A stretch of DNA of 64,000 nt from Fragilaria crotonensis. Taxonomy: Eukaryota; Bacillariophyta; Fragilariophyceae; Fragilariales; Fragilariaceae. Below, in pieces: positions 21,053-29,624 of this stretch; position 1 is the stretch's first letter, and the number at the start of each line of letters is the position of its first letter. The stretch spans positions 54,334 to 118,333 of the forward strand of contig JAKSYS010000111.1 in the NCBI GenBank assembly GCA_022925895.1. The letters run 5' to 3'. The notes under the pieces were generated by a model. It saw nothing but the letters and a program-made list of their open reading frames with translations, was not told the DNA's origin and made no database searches. The translations under genes were made by a program, and so were the position numbers.

Positions 21053-22468
21053 GGGCCACCCTTATGAGATTTTTTTTGACAGAAACAGAAACGTTTCTGT
21101 TTCTGTTACTCAAAATTACCACCCTTGCGAGCAGAAAACGAGTTAGGGGAAAAACTTCTTTTCTGTTTAGGATGCGCCCCATATCCCAAATCCAATCAGA
21201 TACCACTTCGGTTTCTGATCGTGCAACAGGAACCATTTTGGAAAAACAGAAACCGAATTGCATCAATGGGATTCGAGATTCCCTCGGATGTGATACTGGT
21301 ACGAAGTAATCGGAGTATCGGAGTACCAGCATGTACTTGTTTTACGTCGTACCACATGTCGCATGTCATACTGTACTACTCGGAGACTCGGAGTACAGTT
21401 CATGCAATGAGGGACCACCGTATCTTTCGTTTTTGTACACTTGCCATCATCAGTTTGTTTCAGGTGCAATGTCGAGTCCTTTTCACAGCTGGAGCTGGAA
21501 CTTATGATGCCGAGTTGTTGGCAAAACGAGGAGCACGAGCCAACGACACGAACGACGAGGAACTACTGTCCATAATCGCAGCGTTTGTGAGAGTCATCCC
21601 TACGAATGCAAGCACAGGCGATTGATCTCCTTGCTCAACTTGCACTTTATGAGTTTGGGGTGCTTTTTTTGCAACAAAGCAAGCGAGAAATATCTCCATG
21701 ACCTTCGTCGCAAGGCTCCTGGTGGCAAACGTGCTGCATCATGCGAATTGAAACCTTCTGGTCTGAGTCTGTTGATGAGGCTTTGAAGCCGGGGTCGATA
21801 GCTGCTGCCATATCAGTGGTACAGAAGACGAAACTAACTAATTTTTCAGCATTCCATGCCTATCGAAGAATATCGAGGCTGAGATTTTGAGGGCGACATA
21901 CCAAGCTGTACAGTTGATGGTTCTGGTTCGGTTTCGTCTGGTTCCTGAATGATTCATCGCCGAATGAGGTTGAAATCGATTATGACGATCAGGAAATAAC
22001 TCTCTCATGCAGCAAACTATGTGCCCTTATTACCCAGCCAAATTGCCAAGTATGGCGCAGAGTCCCTTTGCTCGGTCTGCTTCATGCGTGGCAGCGTGGA
22101 TAAGATTGACACGAATTAGACGAAGGAACCGATTTGTACATTTGTGATCCTTTTCGAAAACAAGAAGAGGTCTGCAATCAAAAAGTAGATGATACTAGAC
22201 TTGCTTGATTCATGCTCGTTATTGACTTGTTACCAGTAGCTAGCTACTGGTGTGCATTACATCTTTGTCGTCCAGAAACGATGTTGTCTTCGTTAGCTCG
22301 AGGGCATGCGAATGAACGCGACTCGTTCGACTGAGTTTCGACTCATACGACTCACTTGTTTCTGTTTCTGTTTTGTGCGTTTCTCACAAGGGTGCAGGCG
22401 CAAGAAAATCTCCAATAAAAACAAAAACGTTTGTTTTTCTGTGAAAAAAAATCTCATAAGGGTGGCCC
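21053..22468. mobile_element. 1.4 kb TIR element with GCA target duplication
   Basis: Inverted termini begin GGGCCACCCTTATGAGA. The outer 25 bp are identical (21053-21077 and 22444-22468), and looser similarity continues through an AGAAACAGAAACGTTTCTG-like inner part. The flanks GCA (21050-21052) and GCA (22469-22471) give a 3-bp duplication. The interior has coding-like but interrupted stretches (for example 21460-21626), so it looks like a degenerated or internally deleted relative of an autonomous element. No transposase is recognisable. A 3-bp duplication does not decide the superfamily. Confidence 0.75.
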
Positions 22469-22897
22469 GCAGTGGCGAACTACGATATATGCATATGTCA
22501 TACATCTTCTCTGACACGCAAAAAATTATATAAGCTGAATTAACGGCAATATACCGCCACCTTGATCCACTCCGTGAAATCCAGTAGCATCTACGCCACG
22601 TTGTGTACCACATTAGTTGTGATGTTCCAGATGTTCCCGGTTCTAGTTGCAGTCGTATACACGCACCCCAAGCACCATTTTCTCGTCCAAAAATATGTAC
22701 CGTTACAAAAATTGTGATCCGCACCATACACGCTCACACTTTTCGTTTGGCGAGAGTCATTTACATGATCCGTATTACCCTCTTGTGAACAAAAAGTGGG
22801 TCTAGCCAGACTCACCACCCCTTCTCTTTCCCGACAAGTTTGATCAAGAAAACATTATTCATAGTGACCTTCCATCTGCTTCATCGTTGAAAACGAC
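22469..22897. other. Intergenic / promoter of the TPR-like gene
   Basis: No gene is supported. The pyrimidine-rich CCCCTTCTCTTTCCC at 22818-22832, about 70 bp upstream of the ATG at 22898, may mark the core promoter. This is only a composition-based guess. Confidence 0.35.
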
Positions 22898-23905
22898 ATG
22901 GGTTTGTCGCTCTCTCTTCCTATGCAAGCCATGATGTATGGCGCCTTGGAAAAGACCGCTGTGGGAATTTTCGTTTGCGGTTCCATCGCCGTATTCCTTT
23001 TTTCCAATAGCTTTGTTGGAATTCTTAGAGTCAAGCCCAAGATCGTGGCTTCCTCTACTTCGACAGCAGCAATCAAAACGAATTACGATAGTGGTAGCAG
23101 GAGCAGCGATATGGTCTACAGCAATGGAACTACTCGTGCCAAGAGCTTAGTCGCCGGCGATCTGCCCAACAACAATGCTTGTGCAGATCCCAAGAGTTTA
23201 TGCAAGGGTGTTATTCCATATGGAGACGAGGAGATGCCGATGATGGAAGAGTTCACTGATGATGACTCACCACGAGGATTATCAGATGCGGAACAACTGT
23301 TGATCTGGGAGAACCGAACGTGGTATGGACAACTTCCAGCGATCGATGAGGAAAGCGTCGATGCTTCGTTCGAATCTCATTATGATTCGGAGTCCAACTT
23401 TGGTTACGAGTCCCGTCTTGACAAGCTGTTGGCTGGAGATCGTGGTTGGTTCGACGAACAAGCCAAAATGGCGTCACGTGACGACCTTCTTGAAATGGGA
23501 GAATCGCTGTATCTCATGGGTGAAATGTTGCATCTCACAGGTAAGCGAGCGGATGCTCTTCAAGTCTTTGAGAGAGCGGCCGTGGTTCAGAAACGTGCCA
23601 TGGAGCAAGTAATGGCGTCGCTTGCTGCGCTTCTGCGCGAAGTAGGCGTGTACCATCGCGACCGAGGTGACCATTGCCTATCCGTTGTCTTGGTTGGAGT
23701 CGCCGATTTACTTCATGCAAAGCCGTCACCAACGTGTCTCTTGCTTTGCGAACAAGTATTGAATGGCTACCAACGAAGCCATAGTACGAGTCCAGAGATT
23801 GAGGAGTCGATGAAGGCGATAAATGAGAATATTGAATTGATACGAAGAGAAGCCAAGCCTTTGGCTCGCTCATTGAGAGGACAAGCCGATAGTTACTTGG
23901 TCTAA
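22898..23905 (+). CDS. Membrane-anchored TPR-like protein
   Basis: A 335-residue single-exon protein. One hydrophobic segment lies at about residues 18-44, after a short N-terminus. A low-complexity linker and an acidic stretch (EEMPMMEEFTDDD) follow. From about residue 190 the sequence is helical, with TPR-like spacing (GESLYLMGEMLHLTGKRADALQVFERAAVVQKRAM). Further helices to residue 320 look like a degenerate helical-repeat array. It is probably a scaffold facing one side of a membrane, with partner and compartment unknown. The ATG at 22898 is the first in frame. The next gene is convergent, its 3' end only 65 bp away. Confidence 0.65.
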   Translation: MGLSLSLPMQAMMYGALEKTAVGIFVCGSIAVFLFSNSFVGILRVKPKIVASSTSTAAIKTNYDSGSRSSDMVYSNGTTRAKSLVAGDLPNNNACADPKSLCKGVIPYGDEEMPMMEEFTDDDSPRGLSDAEQLLIWENRTWYGQLPAIDEESVDASFESHYDSESNFGYESRLDKLLAGDRGWFDEQAKMASRDDLLEMGESLYLMGEMLHLTGKRADALQVFERAAVVQKRAMEQVMASLAALLREVGVYHRDRGDHCLSVVLVGVADLLHAKPSPTCLLLCEQVLNGYQRSHSTSPEIEESMKAINENIELIRREAKPLARSLRGQADSYLV

Positions 23906-23970
23906 GTTGACAAATTGGAATTCACCGTGTATAACGAGTCTAAAAACAATTCGTGGCATAAATTGTAGAC

Positions 23971-25047
23971 CTATTGGCTTTCTCGGAGAATCCTACACTG
24001 CCGTAGATACTCAAAGAGCACAACTGATCCACATACCGCGGCATTTAGACTTTCAATGCCCTCTTCCATGGGCACGTGGACAGCCCGAATAGTTCCAGAT
24101 GAAACGGCGCTCCGGACCTGTTGACTAAGTCCATTCCCTTCACTCCCAATCACGAGTCCCGCCGCCGCACTGTGTTCACCCCACGGTACTCTATAGTACG
24201 GAATCGACGCGGTGCCACCACTTTCCTCCATGGTGGCAGCATAAACAGCATCTTCTGTGGCACCCCAATTCACCAACACCTGCTGCGCGTCCGTCCAGGA
24301 ATCGACAGCAAGGAGTGGTACCAAAAACGATGTGCCCATGGCACTTCGGACTGCCTTGGGGTTCCAAACGTCACAACAGCCGGGTAAGAGAATCACTCCC
24401 GCCACTCCGACCGCGACGGAGGAACGTAGGAGCGTTCCAACATTGCCGGGATCCGAGACACCATCTAATATCAAATAAAGAGGATTCTGCAGCAGCAGAT
24501 TTGGCATAGACGGAGCTTCCGTCTGCGATGGTGCAGGGGGGATGTCGACAGTCGCCACAAGACCCTGGGGTGTCATGGTGTCTGACATGGCGGCAAGAAC
24601 TTCAGGTGTTCCTTCACAGATCAACAAATCATCATTATCGTCATTTTCGTGACAACGGGCAAGTAGACTCTCGGTCCAGTCGGGTCGGTCAGTCGACACA
24701 ATCACTTGTCTGACCAATGATTTTGTTTGTGGATTGTCGAGTAGATCAAATATCATACGTGGTCCCTCAATGACTGTTTGACTCAGTTCCATTCTTTTCT
24801 TTCGTTTCGTCAAGAGTGCTTGGAATTTCTTGACAGTAGTCGATTTTGTGGAGGAGATGAGGTCCGTACGCGGAGTGCCACTTGCAAACAAGCGTTGCAT
24901 CACAATTGGCAGATGTGGTGGTGAACCTCGATGAATCACTCTACCACAGCCATGCCTCCGTGAAGTCATCAAGAACGCAGCAGTCGTGGTTGATTGGTAG
25001 TAGTAGATCATGATCAATAAGGATGATAAGGCAACGAATGAATGCAT
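23971..25047 (-). CDS. SpoU/TrmH-type RNA 2'-O-ribose methyltransferase, probably plastid-targeted
   Basis: A 358-residue protein. Its C-terminal half has the SpoU knot signature: motif 1 ILDGVSDPGNVGTLLRSS (about residues 192-210), motif 2 VIGSEGNGLS (about 298-307) and motif 3 VHVPMEEGIESLNAAVCGSV (about 320-340). This fold transfers a methyl group from S-adenosylmethionine to a ribose 2'-OH in rRNA or tRNA. The middle region resembles the substrate-binding domain of this family (VIEGPRMIFDLL). The N-terminus is hydrophobic, then reads TTTAAFLMTSRR, similar to the ASAFAP-type cleavage site of diatom plastid presequences. That suggests a plastid rRNA target. A mitochondrial location cannot be excluded. 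Confidence 0.88.
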   Translation of the reverse strand: MHSFVALSSLLIMIYYYQSTTTAAFLMTSRRHGCGRVIHRGSPPHLPIVMQRLFASGTPRTDLISSTKSTTVKKFQALLTKRKKRMELSQTVIEGPRMIFDLLDNPQTKSLVRQVIVSTDRPDWTESLLARCHENDDNDDLLICEGTPEVLAAMSDTMTPQGLVATVDIPPAPSQTEAPSMPNLLLQNPLYLILDGVSDPGNVGTLLRSSVAVGVAGVILLPGCCDVWNPKAVRSAMGTSFLVPLLAVDSWTDAQQVLVNWGATEDAVYAATMEESGGTASIPYYRVPWGEHSAAAGLVIGSEGNGLSQQVRSAVSSGTIRAVHVPMEEGIESLNAAVCGSVVLFEYLRQCRILRESQ

Positions 25048-25558
25048 GAGACCTGATCTGGTCTCCTATGGATCTACAATTGTACCGACTTTAAAGTATT
25101 CCGAGTACTCCGAGTATGTCCACTGAGTGATGGTTTTTGTGTTTCGCGATCATCGATCATCCATCATCAGTCTCTGTTACATGTTGAACACTTGATGTTG
25201 ATGGATGAATGGCGACTGGACGACCGTTGTTCACGGGCCCAGGTACTGCTACTACAAGTTTAGTACTTTACTGCTAATGCTACCGTAGTACTACCTTGTA
25301 CTCAAAATACAGTCGGTTAACATTGTTATGTTCGTCACTATCAAGGCAACACAGGTGAGCTGACCTACTAGATCATGATATCATGCTACATCCCTGGAGT
25401 AGCTACACTTCGTTCCCCAACCTGCCGCTGACCTGAGGATACACAGCCATTATCAATGGCTCACGGATACTCTTATCAGCCTACGGTAACCGATTCTGCC
25501 TTCTTCCTCTGTCTCCTGAAGACCTAGCATTCTATACGAGAGGGCACCAATACAACCA
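25048..25558. other. Intergenic
   Basis: Separates two minus-strand genes. Contains a CCGAGTACTCCGAGTA palindrome cluster near 25098 and GTAC-type motifs at 25240-25300. No gene or RNA is supported. Confidence 0.5.
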
Positions 25559-26233
25559 TTAGCTTATTGTACAACTCGACATCCACGAGTCGCCACTGGA
25601 TTGACGGCGCCACCGTTCAAAGAGCACCGTTGCGTTTGTAGTAGCAGTAGTATTGTTGGACGTTCTCGATGACAATTCAATGGCTGCCACTCCACGATCC
25701 GTGACACGGCGTCCATCGGCATTGGACACTACCACCAAAGTAGGAATTTGCGTTACCGCCAACAATCGCAGCAGAGCACTTCGGTTGGGATGATCCCAGG
25801 GAAGTTTGTAAAATCCTGTCCCCAAGAGAAGAAGGTCGTCAGTCGTATTGTTGTGTTCGTCCTCAACATCAGCATCATTTGGGACACAGATACATTGAAC
25901 TTCATCTGGATGGTTCTGACAAAACTCTGCAAGAAGAGGGCGAAATTGTAACGAATAAAGGTTAGTTGACGATCCAAAGAAGACGAGTGTCCATTCTGAG
26001 TGAGATGGGTTGAAGTAAGCCGGTGAACATTGCTGGCTGGTTGTCGTTGATGGTTTCGATTCCACATCGTTGTTGTGATGACGGTGTCGACGCCGGCGTC
26101 GGATTTTGCGCATAATTGCTGTCGATTGCTCAAGGAGCGCGGGGTTAAAGTCATAATGCATCAAGGATCCATCAATCAAAGACAAGATTCCACGTCGAGA
26201 AGGTGTCGGGACAACGTCGACATGGTCCAACAT
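25559..26233 (-). CDS. Thioredoxin-like protein lacking the CxxC site
   Basis: A 224-residue protein with a nucleoredoxin/tryparedoxin-like pattern. A strand WTLVFFGSSTNLYSLQFRPLLAEF begins at about residue 81, followed by a second strand (VQCICVPNDAD), a KLPWDHPNR stretch corresponding to the usual LPW region, and QIPTLVVVSNADG with the cis-Pro (about residues 165-177). Where an active nucleoredoxin has WCxPC the sequence reads GSSTNL, so both redox cysteines are missing. It is likely a binding or scaffold derivative rather than an oxidoreductase. The N-terminus (about residues 40-75) is Arg/His-rich, low complexity and probably disordered. The start is the first ATG of the frame. Confidence 0.65.
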   Translation of the reverse strand: MLDHVDVVPTPSRRGILSLIDGSLMHYDFNPALLEQSTAIMRKIRRRRRHRHHNNDVESKPSTTTSQQCSPAYFNPSHSEWTLVFFGSSTNLYSLQFRPLLAEFCQNHPDEVQCICVPNDADVEDEHNNTTDDLLLLGTGFYKLPWDHPNRSALLRLLAVTQIPTLVVVSNADGRRVTDRGVAAIELSSRTSNNTTATTNATVLFERWRRQSSGDSWMSSCTIS

Positions 26234-26749
26234 CAGAACGATTTTTATCGGGGTTCAATTATGCGTGCGTATTATGCATACATGTTGGATGTGCCGATGT
26301 ATACTCCGAGTACTTGTACCAGGTACAAATTTTGTTGACACCGATTAAAGCAGTGAAGCACGGCGCTCCAGTGTACTACTCGTACTGGACTTCTAGTAAA
26401 TTTAATACTCCCCAGCGCACTACTCGGAGTACCAGGGTGTACCTCTAACTTATGAGTAATGAGCACGTGAAAAGTACTACTTGTATGCATACAGCGTTTA
26501 TCTGACTAAAAATCTCCCGTTGTACCACTCGTACTCCGTCTACAGGAGGAAAAAAACCGAAAAAATGAGGCTTGCAGAGAATCTTATATCCGGGGTACGT
26601 ACTGTACGATACTACTACCGGTAGTAGTCCTCATGACTCATGACTCATGACTCATGACTCATGACTCATGACTCATTCTCAAATCGTTAGAAGACCTAAT
26701 TAGAACAAACATTGCACTCGTCGATCCTTGTGATCATCAACGAACGACC
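26234..26749. promoter_or_regulatory. Intergenic between divergent genes, with heptamer array
   Basis: Divergent promoter region for the thioredoxin-like gene (-) and the SDR gene (+). It has GTAC palindromes at 26297-26325 and 26580-26630 and the TGACTCA heptamer array at 26631-26676, which ends 73 bp before the SDR start codon. Confidence 0.5.
26631..26676. repeat. (TCATGAC)n heptamer array containing six TGACTCA sites
   Basis: Six perfect heptamers plus four bases. Each junction creates TGACTCA, the palindromic core bound by AP-1/bZIP proteins. It lies 73-118 bp upstream of the SDR ATG. It may be a simple microsatellite or a functional homotypic site cluster. Confidence 0.9.
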
Positions 26750-27832
26750 ATGACTTCCATCTCAGCGCTCCGATCGACTGCTGCTTTGCTCAGGACTGCC
26801 ATGGCTGACCCTGAGACTCCGAAAACCATTTTGATTACCGGCTGCAACAGCGGGATCGGCCTTGCTGCCGCCAAGATCCTTCGTATGACCAATCCGATGC
26901 ATCGGTTAATCCTGGTCGCAAGGAACGAGGCCAAGGCGAAGGCGACGTGCCTCGAAGTAGCCACCTCGAGTCTAGAAGGAAGCGAAGCATCATCGGATTC
27001 TGCGCAGGTCGATGCATTGTTGATACCCATGGTTTGCGATCATTCGTCGTTGAAATCCATTGAGGATTTCGTGAAAAACCTTCGAGAATTCATTTCGAAT
27101 GACAATACTAGACTCTCCGGTATTGACGTTCTTTGTCTCAATGCAGCAGTTGTCGCGGGTCAAACCCATGAGAAAACGGTGGATGGATTTGATTTGACGT
27201 TTCAGACCAATCATCTTGCTCCCTTCATCATCGTGAACCGAATTGCGGATTTGATCAATCCAAACGGTAGAGTGGTAGTAACAGCCAGTAGCCTACATCG
27301 AAAGCCGACATATGGAGAATTCCAGGGTATGTTCGAGCCCGATGGTTCCACTGTCACTCGGAATTTTGAAATGATGGACGGTAGCAAGTTTGACTATCAC
27401 AAGGCATACTCCATGAGCAAACTGTGCAACGTGTCCTTCACACTGGAGCTCAACCGACGATTGCAAAAGCATTCCAAAGGAATTGTGGCAAATTGCTTCT
27501 CTCCTGGACTCATGACCCAGTCAGGACTTTTCCGCAACCAGAATCAAATTCTAACGAGTATCTTCTCACTCGCAGCTAATTATGTGTTCCAATTCGGCGA
27601 CACTGTCGAATGGGGAGCTGGGTGTCTTGCATGGATGGCTTTGGCCGATAAAACAGGCATTCAAGGAGGAGAGTACTGGTCGGCACCCAAGGGTGCGTCT
27701 CGGAAAGGAGGCATATTGGGCGAGTGTTTCGTTCCAGACGCTATTGGCGAGGAAGCCGCCAACGAAGAGAAGCAAAAGAAACTCTGGAAGCTATCGGCCG
27801 AGCTCGCCGGTATTGATGAACATGCGATATAA
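26750..27832 (+). CDS. Short-chain dehydrogenase/reductase, retinol-dehydrogenase/POR-like
   Basis: A 360-residue classical-type SDR with a Rossmann fold. The cofactor loop TGCNSGIG is at residues 30-37, the structural motif appears as LCLNAAVV, the catalytic Ser is in VVVTASSLH, and the catalytic YSMSK is at residues 220-224. The Arg in LILVARNEAK after beta-2 suggests NADP(H) preference. The length and the N-H-L-A-P-F and CFSPGLM stretches resemble the retinol dehydrogenase/protochlorophyllide-reductase-like branch. The substrate cannot be predicted. The N-terminal 20 residues are Ala/Ser/Arg-rich and could be an organelle presequence. An alternative ATG exists at residue 18. Confidence 0.9.
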   Translation: MTSISALRSTAALLRTAMADPETPKTILITGCNSGIGLAAAKILRMTNPMHRLILVARNEAKAKATCLEVATSSLEGSEASSDSAQVDALLIPMVCDHSSLKSIEDFVKNLREFISNDNTRLSGIDVLCLNAAVVAGQTHEKTVDGFDLTFQTNHLAPFIIVNRIADLINPNGRVVVTASSLHRKPTYGEFQGMFEPDGSTVTRNFEMMDGSKFDYHKAYSMSKLCNVSFTLELNRRLQKHSKGIVANCFSPGLMTQSGLFRNQNQILTSIFSLAANYVFQFGDTVEWGAGCLAWMALADKTGIQGGEYWSAPKGASRKGGILGECFVPDAIGEEAANEEKQKKLWKLSAELAGIDEHAI

Positions 27833-28027
27833 AGGCATGCATGTATTATCTTCATTTAATCAACTTGCACGTTGATTTTAGAAGACAATTCGGCTTGCAC
27901 AAATTTGAGAATCCCGCTGCTCGCACAAAATCGATGTTTGGTAAACTTGGTCATACAGAGCAAGATGTGTGGGAAACACGACACTCCAAGGCTCCAAGGT
28001 ACAAGTACTTGTACCGTAGTGTTATGG
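27833..28027. other. Intergenic, 3' of the SDR gene
   Basis: Short spacer before a 112-bp tandem duplication. Nothing coding seen. Confidence 0.4.
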
Positions 28028-28252
28028 ATCACACTAGGTATTCGATACTACTCTAGATTAAAGGAAGAAAACCATTAAGCCCCTCCCCTAACGCCGTCGT
28101 CCGCAGCTCCCTTGTAGTGTACTACAGAAGGTCCTAGGGATCCCACTTGGTATTCGATACTACTATAGATTAAAGGAAGAAAACCATCAAGCCCCTCCCC
28201 TAACGCGGTCGTCCGCAGCTCCCTGGTAGTGTACTACAGAAGGTCCTAGGAA
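28028..28252. repeat. 112-bp tandem duplication, two copies
   Basis: GGTATTCGATACTACT starts at 28037 and again at 28149. The shared block runs through AGCCCCTCCCCTAACGC and ends GAAGGTCCTAGG. The copies differ at only about eight positions, so the duplication is recent. Confidence 0.9.
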
Positions 28253-29624
28253 CCCTAAATGTCGTATGCCAGCTTGTATGCATACCTGAGACCCGAGGAC
28301 TGAATGATTCGTCTCCCCTCTCCATGGGATTGTTGGACGCATTGGGTTGGTTGGATTGATATCTCTGAGAGGATGATGTATTGATACCATTCATATGATC
28401 AGCTGCAAGATTATCTAGGGTAGCACATACTCCAGTGGGATATATTTCTATGAATATCTCTCAAATTCCCACATCGCAGTGTCGTCGCCCACGTGTGGGA
28501 CTGGAGCACACGTATAAGATGAACTGTCTCACTCTACGTCGTAGTAGAATAGGAGTCTGGAGTCTACGGTGAGGAAAACCGGAGTATGTGTGTATGCGAA
28601 GGGGGATGTGGGACACATATGGCAGTCACAGATGACACCAAGGGCTTTTCTATCGGCTTGATGTCCGGTCATCCTATCTTGGCATTAGTGAATGGCCCAC
28701 CTCTAAACTGTCGCCGGAGTGTCATACATATTAATTTCGCATATATACGAAAGCATCTCAAAAAGGTTAAAACTGTAACCCCTTCCCGTCGATGATGGTA
28801 TGCCACGCAAGTAGAGTGACTGGGTGCCACTGACCACGAACACCATGATGACCGGTTGTTCGAGTAAAGGCTTTCCCGGATTTTCGCCCAAGAGCATATA
28901 TCAGGGGTCAGGGTCCACGGCCCATTGATCCCCATTTCGCAACTTGCAACTCGCCCTTGCGCCGCCAACATCTCATTTGACGACTGCGAGGACCGACCTT
29001 ATTGACGAAACAATAAGTTGCTATTTTCAAACAGTAAGTAGTGGTATGATGTGATCTCTGAGAGTTGTTCATCTTGATGAGGCAAACATGGTCAACCAAA
29101 GACTCGCACTCAAAACAATTGCCGGTGAGGGTGCTTGTCCTGTTGAACCTATCTTTGCATACTTGTTGGGCGTTTTATTCTTAAGTGCAGAACGTGATTA
29201 TCTGATCGATGTATCCCAATCGTGGTCATACATCGTGAACAACCGTATGATACTCTCGTAGGATACCATGTACATGTATTCTTACCAGGAACCGGCGAAT
29301 AATTCTTGTTCATGTCGCGGCGCACATCTGTGATAAACTCAAATGCAATAAACGATAGTTGTCAGCTAAGTGTTGTTTCGATCGAGAGGTGCGATCCCTA
29401 TCGGACGATCCGCATGTGATTAATGGCGTTCCTTCTGGTTATGATGGGACATTGTTCTTGCATCGCTTTCGTCAAAGTAGAGAGCGGAGGCGGGTTGCTG
29501 TGGGTTGCCGGTGTTTTTCGAATCACAGTTCTGGTCAGCAAATCGGCATCCAATCAAATTCATTTTTCTCATAACACCTTCTCATCTCCCTCTCACAGGA
29601 ACCTCGTCAACACAAATAAACCCA
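28253..29624. other. Intergenic, upstream of the LRR gene
   Basis: Small open frames on both strands show no recognisable domain. The sequence just upstream of the LRR start (29560-29620) contains CTCACAG and could be a 5' UTR intron acceptor, but no donor is proposed. Confidence 0.4.

Noticed and set aside
21460-22130. Named gene inside the 1.4 kb TIR element
   Set aside because: Frames are repeatedly interrupted and similarity to any family by eye is too weak to state.
24121-24713. Plus-strand ORFs antisense to the SpoU-type gene
   Set aside because: The minus strand has all three SpoU motifs. The antisense frames are shadows.
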